Shown: positions 43,721 through 53,400 of the stretch, piece by piece | How the letters are laid out: each line of letters begins with the position of its first letter | How positions within the stretch are numbered: the first letter of the stretch is position 1 | Assembly: GCA_017163975.1 (NCBI GenBank) | Contig: JAFFSR010000249.1 | Coordinates: 932,501 to 996,500, forward strand | Source of the DNA: Anastatus disparis | Taxonomy: Eukaryota > Arthropoda > Insecta > Hymenoptera > Eupelmidae | Direction: 5' to 3' | DNA length: 64,000 bases | The notes under the pieces: model-generated | Seen by the model: only the letters and a program-made list of their open reading frames with translations | The model's database searches: none | Told to the model about the DNA's origin: nothing | Program-made: the position numbers and the translations under genes

Positions 43721-44416
43721 GCAAATACTCCAACAGCCATAAAGGAAATTATTGAAGATTATGCAAAAAATTATGGGAAACCCAAGAAGATCATATGTGA
43801 TCATGGTACTCAATTCACATCTGATAAATGGGTGAATTGTTTAAAAAATAATGATATACAATTAGTATATTCATCTGTGAGACACCCACAAAGTAACATT
43901 GTGGAAAGAATTCATAGAGAAATAGGGAGATTCTTTCGGATTTTTGTAAAAGAGAATCATCAAGGATGGGCAAGATATGTAGAAATTATTCAGAACATCA
44001 TGAATGAAACACATCATGAAACCACTGAATATACTCCCATTGAATTACATATGAATAAAAAACCAACTAGATTCTGGAAAAAATGGTTAAGAATAGAGGA
44101 AAACCAAGAGAATAATCTAGAAGAAAAAATTTTCTTAGCATATAAAAATATGAAAGAAAAATTAAACAAGAAAAAAGAAAAATTTAATAAAGATAAAGAG
44201 CACTTTCAGTTTAAAATCAATGAAAAGGTTCTTTTAAAAGTAAATTACCTATCAGAAAGTAGTGAAAAAAAAATCGCAAAGTTTTTTATGATTTACGAAG
44301 GACCATACATCATAAAAAAAATCATAGGTCCAGATACCTATATTTTAATGAACGAAAGGGGGAAAGAAAGAGGAACTTTCCATACTTATCATTTAAAAAA
44401 ATACTACACGAATTAA
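43697..44416 (+). CDS. pol: Gypsy integrase, C-terminal part
   Basis: About 239 codons beginning inside the catalytic core (YPIKRANTPTAIKEIIEDYA). It has the second catalytic Asp in ICDHGTQFTS and the Glu in SNIVERIHREIG, giving a D,D35E arrangement with the Asp in the upstream frame. Then NHQGWARYVEIIQNIMNETH and a C-terminal domain with FKINEKVLLKVNYLS and YEGPYIIKKIIGPDTY, as in gypsy integrases. Stop at 44,414. No chromodomain is evident. Confidence 0.9.
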   Translation: MVLYPIKRANTPTAIKEIIEDYAKNYGKPKKIICDHGTQFTSDKWVNCLKNNDIQLVYSSVRHPQSNIVERIHREIGRFFRIFVKENHQGWARYVEIIQNIMNETHHETTEYTPIELHMNKKPTRFWKKWLRIEENQENNLEEKIFLAYKNMKEKLNKKKEKFNKDKEHFQFKINEKVLLKVNYLSESSEKKIAKFFMIYEGPYIIKKIIGPDTYILMNERGKERGTFHTYHLKKYYTN

Positions 44417-44519
44417 GAAAAAAGTAAAATTAATAATACATCGTACAGAAGTAGTTTATACCATGGAATCATCAGATAAAAGCTAAAAAATAATATAGAT
44501 GTTAGATAATTTTTACTTT

Positions 44520-44536
44520 TATCTAGGGGGCTATGT
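44520..44536 (+). promoter_or_regulatory. Internal polypurine-tract-like site with LTR-like TGTAG start
   Basis: ATCTAGGGGGGCTATGTAG here closely resembles ATCTGGGGGGCTATGTAA at the true 3' LTR (46,792-46,809), and it sits about 110 bp after the pol stop, where a 3' LTR is expected. A third relative, GTGGGGGGCCATGAAA, is at about 46,361. It may be a second plus-strand primer site or the remnant of a nested related LTR. Confidence 0.5.
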
Positions 44537-44700
44537 AGACGCAGAAGCCACGAACGAATTAAAATTTTTCTAGAATGCACATTAGAAAAAGAAATACACA
44601 TTCAAAGAGAAAAAGAATTGTCTAGAATATTCGATTTTCAAAACAAAAAGAAATCGAATATTCCATAAAATAAATTCAAAAATAAATAGAGAGGGACAAG

Positions 44701-44713
44701 TACTATAAAAGGC
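44701..44713 (+). promoter_or_regulatory. TATA box upstream of the post-pol ORF
   Basis: ACTATAAAAGG lies about 70 bp upstream of the ATG at 44,779, a spacing that suits an internal promoter for the third ORF. It could equally be the TATA box of a nested LTR that starts at 44,534. Confidence 0.45.
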
Positions 44714-44778
44714 CCAGCAAAAATAAAAGGAACACCAGTGTATAAATTAACAGTCAAAAGGGAAAGAGTTCAAAGGTC

Positions 44779-45164
44779 ATGGCTGGTAAAGTCGACGCAC
44801 AAACATATACAGAAGATTTTAGACGTTGCGACGCAGCGACGCAAGGAGAAGACGTTCAGTTTTTCCCGAGGACACTACATTGGATAACAAAGAGGAAAGC
44901 AAGTACCAAGACGTATGAAAAGTCCACAAGAAAACCGAAAATTGAAGAGGAAAAGCTAAAGAGGAAGAAAACACAAACGAAACCAACAAATACATGGAAT
45001 GAATGGACCCAATACGATCTTGGTGACTTGGAAGATCGACCACCTATGAAAATAATTGTACGAAGGAGGGCAAGAAGGAGCCGTGATGAGAGCAAGCCAT
45101 ACGATCCGGAGATGCCCAGTACCTCATATGACGAGTATGAACCTCAGATGGTGTCATTAAAAAG
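44779..45164 (+). CDS. Post-pol ORF of the gypsy element, exon 1
   Basis: About 129 codons from ATG 44,779. The protein is very basic and hydrophilic, with KRKASTKTYEKSTRKPKIEE and RRRARRSRDESK segments and no signal peptide or membrane span, so it is not a typical envelope protein. Unspliced it stops at 45,166. The sequence AAAAAG/GTAATG at 45,164 is a donor-like site, and TTTCTCATTAG ending at about 45,350 is an acceptor-like site. The join keeps Lys-Arg-Arg-Gln-Asp open. No homology recognised. It occupies the env position. Confidence 0.5.
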
Positions 45165-45350
45165 GTAATGAAATACCTAAAATATTATTTTAATAATAAA
45201 ATAAAAATATTGTAATTTGAAAAAAAAAGAAAAAAATTAATTATAAAATAAATTGAAAAATAGAAAGAAAAGATTAAAGTATTTAGAAAAGAGAAAAAAT
45301 AAAATAAATAGAAGGCAATACTAAGTAAACAAATATTATATGTTTCTCAT

Positions 45351-45592
45351 TAGACGCCAAGATGAACTAGAGGACGAGGTATTCAACAAAGAGAGGCAAC
45401 AGCTAAAAAGCAAAAGCAACATGATGAGTGGAAACTGGTCCAGGACAAATACGAGACTCTATTGGATTTTGCAATACAGGAAATAGAAATAAAAGTAAAT
45501 AAAAAATTGAGTGAAGAAGAAGAAGAACTCAATATATTGCAATTAAGTGTAGAAAAAGAAATAGACCAATGGGTCAGAGATTTAGTTAAATA
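45351..45592 (+). CDS. Post-pol ORF, candidate exon 2
   Basis: After the acceptor-like CATTAG the first frame reads RRQDELEDEVFNKERQQ and ends early (about 45,500). A second overlapping frame reads QQREATAKKQKQHDEWKLVQ, then a Glu-rich LSEEEEELN and EKEIDQWVRDLVK, ending in TAA at 45,590. The second looks like a real acidic/coiled-coil protein end, so a single-base frameshift near 45,395 is likely. No domain is recognised. Confidence 0.4.
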
Positions 45593-46791
45593 AAAGAAAA
45601 AAAAAACTTTTCTCGTGAAAATATATTCTATTTTATTGTAGATAGAAATAAACCTCCTCTCTGTTGTATTGTTTTGTGTGTGTCAAAACCTGTATATGTA
45701 TAAATAAAAATAAAAAGAAAACGATCAACGAGACATCCAGTGAGGAAGCTGCAAAAAGAAGAAAAAGAAAAATTTGTAATTTAGTTAAAATTTTTATTAC
45801 TATTATTATTATTAATTAATATTAAGATATTAACATTTCTATTTTTCTCAAGTAAAATTTTTTATAATTTTAATTTGTTAAATATTCTAATTTGTTTATT
45901 TTATTAAATATAATTAATTAATTTTATTTTAATACACCAAATGACTTTAAAAAGTTTAAAATTCATTACCTAAGAATAAGAAAAATAAAACAAAACGAAA
46001 AAGAAAAGAAATATATAATAAATAGACTAGACATTTAAATGCGATCGAGTGTTTGTGTTTACTAACGCTGGCCATGTGGCACAGTATAAAAACAATAAAC
46101 ACAAGCACGCGATCAGTCGTCAAACGAGGGTTTTTAATCTTCTAAGAAATAACGAGCATGCAAGGCCGTTTAAACATAACCATTTAAAATACATTGAAAA
46201 TATTTATGTTTCGAAAAAATTTAAATGCATTTAAATTACTATGTAAATATAATTGAATGTTGAGTTTATACAATTTAAGATTGTTTTTGTTAATAATTCA
46301 CGTTTATTAAAATAATAAATACAAACATTCACTTATATAATGTAAAATTTTACTTTTCAGTGGGGGGCCATGAAACATTTTAGAGTAGTTTGAATATCGA
46401 TAGAATTAAATAATTTTAAATACTCATTTACCTATTTATTTGAAAAGAAAATAATTTAAATTATATTTTTAAGAAGGAAAATTTTTGTAAAACTAAATCA
46501 ATGTTTAAATTATAAACAATTTAAATTTAAATTAATAAAAACAAATAAACTGTTAGAATATAATGTATAAAATGAAGATTAAGAATTAAAATCATATTGG
46601 TTTGTAAATATTATTGAATGTTTATATTTACAGATTTAGCTTATTTTAATTTAAATTTGATAATTATTATAAAAATAAATATAAGCATTCAATCATATGG
46701 CGTTTAGTGGAAGTAAAAAACATTTTAGAGATAGAATTAAAAATTTCTTGCCTTAATCAAATGGTATTTTACATGCTAAAAATTTTCAATT
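45593..46791. other. AT-rich 3' part of the gypsy interior with a diverged tandem duplication
   Basis: No gene recognised. About 46,250-46,430 and 46,610-46,770 are diverged copies: both have ATTGAATGTT, AAATA-AAGCATTCA-type blocks and AACATTTTAGAG...ATAGAATTAAA. The first contains a polypurine-like GTGGGGGGCCATG; the second is followed by the functional tract. Confidence 0.55.
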
Positions 46792-46806
46792 CTATCTGGG
46801 GGGCTA
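46792..46806 (+). promoter_or_regulatory. Polypurine tract before the gypsy 3' LTR
   Basis: ATCTGGGGGGCTA lies directly before TGTAACGG of the 3' LTR. The G run is the likely plus-strand primer. Confidence 0.75.
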
Positions 46807-47001
46807 TGTAACGGCTCATATTCATTTGTTACAAATTAATTTAGTTTAATAAAGAATTGGTCAAAAGAATGACAATATGTAAATAAAAAATAAGAATAAT
46901 TTGAAAGTTTAAAGTAGAGCATCCAGATTACCGATCTAGGTCGGTAATGAAAATAACTCAAAATACATATAGATAGATATAAGAAAATAAAGAGAGAAAT
47001 G

Positions 47002-47486
47002 GAATGTTCTATTTCTTTTAACAAAAATATTATTACTCTTTTATTGTTAATTACAAAATATAAACGTAAAAAAGAAACAGAACATTTCATTACTATAATA
47101 TGTATAAAAGAAAAAAGATTATTATAATAAAAATTAAAATATGAAAGATGATTTTTTTTTTTAAATAATAAACAAGATAAATAATAAATTGAAGCTTAGA
47201 ATTATGTTATCAAACAAATATGTTAATTATCAAAAATTATAGGAAATAGAATGTTTTCTTCGAAAGCATTCTACTTCTTATTTAAAAAACGAATGTTCCA
47301 TATCTCTTAATACTATCAATATTAAATTGGTAATAATAAATAAAATAAAATATAATTGTAATGATTAAGGGAACATTCCTTTTTTAAAATAATTACCTTT
47401 GATGATTGTGAGAGAAATATAATGTTATTTTCATCAATATTTCAAATTAAATTAAAGAAATAACAAATCAAAGTTATAGAACATTC
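47002..47486 (+). promoter_or_regulatory. Heat-shock-element-like sites in the LTR U3
   Basis: GAATGTTC at 47,002 and 47,291 and GAACATTC at 47,371 and 47,479 are the same palindrome class (GAAnnTTC, the paired unit of HSF binding sites). Near-matches GAACATTTC (47,080) and GAATGTTTTC (47,249) add to the cluster. All lie upstream of the TATA box at about 47,526. The 5' LTR has the same sites. Confidence 0.6.
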
Positions 47487-47523
47487 TATTTCTCTTATAG
47501 AACATCATCGAAGGTATATCAAA

Positions 47524-47612
47524 TGGTATAAAAAGGCCTGCGACGAGCCAAGAGGATTCATTCGATCTTATACCGGCAAAGGCATAAGACCTTTAGCACT
47601 CTGTAATAAAAT
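47524..47612 (+). promoter_or_regulatory. LTR core promoter and poly(A) signal
   Basis: GGTATAAAAAGGCC (TATA box) at about 47,524-47,537. AATAAA at about 47,604-47,609 would fall about 50 nt into the transcript and could serve as the R-region poly(A) signal. Confidence 0.65.
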
Positions 47613-47760
47613 TTATGTAATGTTGTTAAATCTATAAAATATAAATTCTTTGAAATAATAAAAGACAAAAGATTCAAATTTAAATAAACTTTATTAAAAT
47701 TTATTTAGAATAGAATAACTCATCTCATTTCATGCATCATTCGTCATAAAATAAATAAAT

Positions 47761-48088
47761 AAATTAATTATCGCATATTGAAAAGTATTGCACTTGGATA
47801 TGTCGTCGATAACAATTTATTTAATCATATGCCATTGAATAAAAGTGTTATTTATCGCACATTTAAGAGTATTGCACTCAAAGATGTCGTCGATTTAAAC
47901 ACTTTTCCGCATTTTTCATATAATAAAAAAGTTGATTATCGCACTCTTTAGAGTATTGCACTCAACGGAGTCGTCGATAATAACTTTTATCATTTTACCC
48001 TCTCCTTCACACGTAAAGAAAATTATAAACTATCGCATCTCCAAGAGTATTGCACTGGAGGAGATCGTCGATAAACATAATTTTCTTT
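47761..48088 (+). repeat. Array of four hairpins with conserved core and covarying stems
   Basis: Copies: 47,761-47,818, 47,841-47,906, 47,927-47,988, 48,015-48,088. Each has an outer stem of different sequence (for example AAAGTGTT/AACACTTT, AAAAGTT/AACTTTT, AAAGAAAATTAT and its complement). Inside it comes ATCGCA, an inner stem that also varies but pairs (CATAT/ATATG, CTC/GAG, ATCTCC/GGAGAT), then an AGT-ATTGC-ACT hairpin, then TCGTCGAT. The order and core are constant. Copy 1 is also in the 5' LTR (40,691-40,747). It lies downstream of the LTR TATA box, so it would be in the RNA leader. Confidence 0.85.
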
Positions 48089-48175
48089 TACAATATTGTT
48101 GTATGCACCTTGTATATGCATGTAATTAATTAAAATAATGAAGTAAATTTAAATTCGGTAATTAAAATATTACCT

Positions 48176-48718
48176 GGCGACCGTGAATAGCCGGCTTCAA
48201 CCTGTAGCCTTTACACCTTTTCTACTACGTACAGCATCGTTTATTAAATCTACTATATTAGAACCTTCGAGAACAGCTTCATCTATCGAAACTAAACCGC
48301 GGTCATTCCATGTAATTCTTGAAGAATTATTAGGACTTTTTAAAAATGGAACCATCAATTCAGCTTTACGTCTGTATGTTACAGGTACAGATGCTATTAT
48401 GATTTCAAAATCTACTCCATTTTCTATCTCTTGTTCATTTTTATTAACATTATTTAAACTTTTTTCCAAGTAGTCTGAAAAATATAAATATCGTTGTAAA
48501 ACTTGTTGATACTTTGATCATTTTGTACGCTCATCAGTTTCTTGTGAGTTTAATATATGACTCATTTCTATGTCTAATCTTGTAAGATGACTGCCTGGTG
48601 TTTGTACATTATTTTTTTTATCAGATTCGACATTTTGCGTGACCTCGGGAACGTTTGTATGAAGAAGTTTTTGTATACTGTCTTGAGGCACTAAAACCAT
48701 TTTACGGGCATGCTGCAT
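48176..48718 (-). pseudogene. Conserved Maverick ORF with TPGSHLTRLD segment
   Basis: Start at ATG 48,718 (MQHARKMVLVPQDSIQKL). Then TPGSHLTRLDIEMSHIL, an in-frame TGA at 48,518, YQQVLQRYLYF, SVPVTYRRKAELMVPFL, SRITWNDRGLVSID and SNIVDLINDAVRSRK. It is a widespread Maverick protein of unknown function whose family ends a few residues after a Gly-Trp; here a TGA follows the Gly. The gene is 13 bp downstream of the basic protein gene. Immediately after its end comes the gypsy insertion. Confidence 0.75.
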
Positions 48719-48731
48719 TTTTGTTTTTAAA

Positions 48732-49091
48732 TTAAGAACGACTAGGTATAAGAGTTGATATTATAGTACCTAATAGAGGTGCTAGTAAAGCTGTTAAAAA
48801 ACCATTACCTTTCTGTACGATTAGACGCTTCTTACTTTTCCACAATTTAGAGTCTCTATTACTTAACTTTCTCAGGATCCTTTTATGTTTAACTAACTTT
48901 CTTTTTTGAGAGGGTGTTAATTGTACTGTACCTTTTGAAGTATTCAAAGCACACTCACAAATACCTTTAACTATTTTACGATCCGCAAGTTTTAAAATAG
49001 CTTTGCGTTGCTCTTTATTTAAATGATAAAGGGCATGTAAAGCATGTGCTATTTTTGGATCGAGCGAATTTTTTTATCTTACCTCAGCCAT
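48732..49091 (-). pseudogene. Small basic Maverick protein with hydrophobic C-terminus
   Basis: From ATG 49,091, with a stop at codon 6, the frame continues as LDPKIAHALHALYHLNKEQR, KGICECALN, LTPSQKRKLVKHKRILRKL and a Gly-rich hydrophobic tail GNGFLTALLAPLLGTIISTL. This composition (KAICECALN...QKRKL...KK...QKGGFL..LL...G) is characteristic of a small basic, membrane-active-looking Maverick/adintovirus protein. An intact shorter start at 48,947 gives 71 codons. Confidence 0.75.
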
Positions 49092-49110
49092 TATACACGT
49101 AACACTGAAA

Positions 49111-49425
49111 AATTATCACCCGTGACACCTCTCTTTATATCTTGTGAAACGTACACGTATTGATGTGCATCATCAGGAAATATGTTAGTTCGTACTCTGC
49201 AGGTTTCTGCTGTCCTTTGTTTTAAATCTAACAACAAATAACCATGTGCTACACTTGTAGCGTCGTAATAAGCTTCTTGTAAAAACTTTGAATTTTCTGG
49301 ATAAACTTAACGCGCTAAATGCTGTATTTGTGCACAATCTCTAGGATTTTTGAAAATTACAATATAGTTTGAATTTAATGAAATATTCCGCTGCTTAGGT
49401 CTTTGATGAAACAAATTTTATGTAA
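49111..49425 (-). pseudogene. Maverick packaging ATPase, C-terminal part
   Basis: It reads ISLNSNYIVIFKNPRD, CAQIQHLAR, an in-frame stop, VYPENSKFLQEAYYDAT, HGYLLLDLKQRT and RVRTNIFPDD, ending at about 49,111. These match the end of the FtsK/A32-like DNA-packaging ATPase of Mavericks. The N-terminal half with the Walker motifs is not found; the sequence becomes AT-rich non-coding at about 49,426. Its stop lies about 20 bp before the basic protein ATG. Confidence 0.75.
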
Positions 49426-50410
49426 TAAAAATTACGCTTATTAAAAAACGAATTTTGAAAAAAAGTATATAAAATAAAATTTATGGACGAAAATAAGATG
49501 CATCTTTTCAATATTATATATATTTTTTAAAAATAATATTTATCAAATTATCATTGAAAAGCCTTCAATTTCAACATTTTTCACGAACAATTTGAAAAAT
49601 ATCAACTTTAGAGAAAAATGTATAATATAAAAAAGATTTATTTTTTTATATTCTATAACTTTTATTTTATATATTTTTTGAAAAAAAATCATGTTTTTCA
49701 AGTTATTACCAAAAATCCATTTTTTTGACCATTTAAAAGGCACCTATTTGAAAACGCTTCCAACGATTTCTTTCAAAATAGGAACGTTTACTTGTGTTGT
49801 TATTTAAAATAATTCCCCGTTTGAATTATTCAGATTGGATCAAAACTCGTCGAGAAAATTGATAAACTTGATTTCTCACACACATACATCCATACATACA
49901 TTTTTAGGAAGCCTCGTAATAGTCTTATTTTGCTATAAAAATAAGTTTTTTATCATAAAATAACATATTTTGAAGGGTTACATTTTTCGTGATGTCGAAA
50001 ATATAAGGCACTTCTGTATAGCGGTCGTGCCTAATAAATGAAAATTTACAAAGAAAATTTTTAATATTTATTCATTTTTATTATTATGTTTTCAAAATTC
50101 ATACAAAATACAAAGAACAAATACTTGTGATTAAAATATTATAATTCAAATGAATTTTCTAATTTCATATTTATAACTTTATAGATTTCGAAATACGTTT
50201 ATTGCAACATTACGATATCAAGATTTTTGAAAACATTCACTCTCACATAACTTTTCACACTAAATAATACAATATTTTATAGTATTTAGAAACATTTTAC
50301 AATAATTTTAAATAATTTACAATATTTTACAGTACTTTACTATATTACATGAGTATTTTTTTTTTTTAATTTGACACGATTTTTTTTATATATACACATA
50401 CATACGCATT
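49426..50410. other. AT-rich DNA between ATPase tail and polymerase
   Basis: About 985 bp without recognisable coding sequence. It replaces the ATPase N-terminus and any intergenic part, so it is probably an unrecognised insertion. It contains a weak (ACAT)n run at 49,879-49,902. No terminal repeats identified. Confidence 0.5.
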
Positions 50411-53400
50411 TTATTCACAACGAGGTTTCTTATCTCCATACAGGAAAGATGTGCATTCATCTAAATGCTTTTGTTTAATACTATTCACGCGGCAAGTTTT
50501 TGTTTCTTGCTTTGTAATTACATCGCGATACTTTGTGCGTCTAATAGCGCTAAATGAATGCACTATCTCTTCATTCTTTTTTAAAACTAAAGACTTGATA
50601 CTGTTATAATTCAAAATATCTTTTGTTGAATCATTCAATGTCATACCCTTAACTTTACAAACTTCATGTAGAGTTCCGTCATTACTTTTCACAATATATG
50701 AATAAAACCAATGACCTGCGCTTACAAACGATGTTATATAGCTATCTCTACCATAACATTCTAATTCATCAGTCATATCACCCAAAAGCCTTCCTGTTGG
50801 AACTCTATATTCATTTGCTGTATTTTTACTTAAATAGATACAAGAATCTGTATCATAATATAATACACGCTGCTCTAACTGTTCTAAATAACTATACAAC
50901 TTAAGCCTTGCTTGTGCTGTAGTATAAGCAACAATAACTACGTTTGTCATTGGCGATGGATTATATGAATTTTCGTTGTATTTCCAGTGAACATAAAAAG
51001 TATTTTGATTAACCGGTAAAACATTGACTAAAATTTTATCGTCAATTTCTAAAATTTGGAAGAACTGCGGACCGTCTCTAATAATTTCTGTAGTACCCAT
51101 ATTTTCCCTCTGACCGAATTTCCCCCAAAAAGAATTTAAGCATAACTTTGCTAAAAAACACAGCCCTGGATTTTTTCCTATTTTTTCTTTTTCTAAAATT
51201 ATTCCTTCTTCGCGTGCATATTCTTCAATATATTTGTCGTGTAAATTTTCGTTTGTACAATTTACCAGCCACCCACTAGCTTGTTGTTTAATCTTTAGAA
51301 ACGCGTCAATATAATCCGAAAATAACCCACCTTGTTTAGTTTCTTGATTATATTGAGAAACCTTAAATTGCCATATCTCGTAAATAGCTGTTATACGATA
51401 TCCCATTATTACGGCCATTTTTAACTCCTCTGATACCCATGTACCTGTAAACTCCCTGTCACTAATGTTTTCGTGCGTATATTCGCTTTCGTTCAAGTTC
51501 TCAGAACATGTACGACATAATGGAAACATTAAACGCTTGTGCATTCGAACAGGGAGTACAGGTAAAAACAAAGATCGCGGTGGTAATACGTGATATTTGA
51601 CTATACCTTCGAATTTTTCTGAACTATATCCGCTACCTGTTAAAATGCGACATTTATCTTCTATAATAATTTCCGGATGACCTATAAGAAATTTACCGGT
51701 TTTACATACATAAGGATATAAGGAGCAAATATCTACATAATTGATTTTTACCTCGTTCTGTACCTCTACGAGAGAAACAGTATTCTCGGTTCTACCTCTG
51801 TAAAAACTATCTCACGGGTTTAATATGTCACTCATCAACAAAGGGTAATTAATTAGATATTGCTCTACTTCGGTATTTTCCCGTTTGAAATTTTTAAACT
51901 TGCATTTCTAAATTTCCGTTAAAATGTATCCAAGCGCTTTAATCAACTCCGATATTTCTAAGGTTTTTTCAAAACGCTGCTCTGAACTATCCCTGTAAGT
52001 TTCAGATATTTTAGAACGACCTTCCCCCTTCAAACATTTTTTACATCCATGCCAAAAACAACCGTGGCATTGATAGACATATTTCGAACCATCAGATGAT
52101 TCGAAATATCCGTCTACTAAAATATTTTCCGGAAGTCGGAATTCCGAACTTTTAGCAGCGTGTATAATATTATTTCCTGATTCTTTTTCTTTTAAAATAA
52201 GCCACTTAATTGAACCTCGTGAATGAGTGCTTTTTTTCCTGTAACCACCGGTAGGTATTATGCCAATACTATTAGTTTTTAAAAATTTTTTTCTAAAAAT
52301 TCTTGAGCAAGTGCTCGCTATTGTTGTAGCTTCGGCAAACGGACATGTATCTCTTACTTCTATAAAACTTTTTCTAAAAGCTGAGCAAGCTTTTCTTAGT
52401 ATATCGACATCCGTTTTGCAATATTTTACGATTTCGTCTTTAAAATCAAAAAGATAATTCTTAGAAATCATGTCCTCATACCATTGAGAAAACTTTTCCC
52501 TCTCTGATACGGACATTTTTTCCAAAAAATAAAACTTTTGAGGTGGCATAGGGCCGACATAATTTTGATTCGCTAAAATATTAAATAAATGCGGAAAAGT
52601 ACCCTTAACCACATTGCAGGAAAATCCGAAGGCTTTCGGTAATTTATCTAATTTCATGAATTTAACATGATGTCCTAATGTCATTAGTATAATACTAGTA
52701 CCGTTCATAGTCACCTTCGGTACTATGTTAGTTTCTTCAACTAGATATTTAAGAATAAATTGCCCGTCGTAGCTTTTGCTATTATGGGCGATACAAATAA
52801 GTGATTTCATAATTTTAGCACACAATGTTTTTTTAAATTTTAAAAAAATTCAATAAAATTTTTTATTACATTATTTAAAAAAATTAAAGTTCTACCACCC
52901 CGCAAAAAGAGCATACTAAATCCATTGCCGAATCTATACATTTAGAACAACATAACTGAGCTACACCTAAGTTAATTTCGTGGTAAAAAATTTTATTATT
53001 ATCATCTACGTGTTTTTTTTCTTGCCGAGTTTCGTAATCATAAAATAAAAACGCGTTTTCAATATTTTTATCGTTATCTGTAATTATTGGCATAAGACAT
53101 TGGTGGTTATAGGAACGCTGACACCCGAAAGTTTTACAATAATAATTACCTCAAGTATGGTTACCGTTTTCGACAGAAATTATTTTTTTACATCGTTTTT
53201 TTTTAAACTTTTTAAAAATTTTTTTACATTTTTTTAAAATAATTTAATTTCAAATTATTTTGCAAGCACGTATCCCCATTAAATCTATAGAACATCTAGA
53301 ACATTTTATTTTCGTAACTTCTTTATCACACATACCATGAAATTTACACTTATCGCAACTAAATGGACATTTGTGCATACTTAGCCGTTTAGTTCCTTTA

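Larger units (their letters stand above)
39737..48171 (+). mobile_element. Ty3/gypsy LTR retrotransposon, rearranged, inserted in the Maverick
   Basis: Direct LTR copies at 39,737 and 46,807 (TGTAACGG) flank a PR-RT-RNaseH-IN pol gene. ACCT precedes the left LTR (39,733-39,736) and occurs at 48,172-48,175 where Maverick-like sequence resumes, a candidate 4-bp target duplication. The left LTR shares only its first 1,028 bp with the right one. Gag and a normal primer-binding site are missing and replaced by about 300 bp of unrelated sequence (40,765-41,070). The copy therefore suffered an internal rearrangement. Confidence 0.8.
46807..48171 (+). repeat. Gypsy 3' LTR, probably about 1,365 bp
   Basis: It begins TGTAACGG. 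The first 1,028 bp match the 5' LTR. The tandem hairpin motif present at the end of the shared part continues for three more copies beyond it, and ACCT at 48,172 matches the base quartet before the 5' LTR. I therefore extend the LTR to about 48,171. The alternative is that the LTR ends at 47,834 (TG...CA) and the rest is flanking DNA. Confidence 0.6.

Noticed and set aside
48175..48186. tRNA-Arg primer-binding site TGGCGACCGTGA
   Set aside because: It is attractive, but it lies at the outer side of the right LTR, where Maverick-like sequence resumes and ACCT gives a target duplication. Kept only as an unresolved point.
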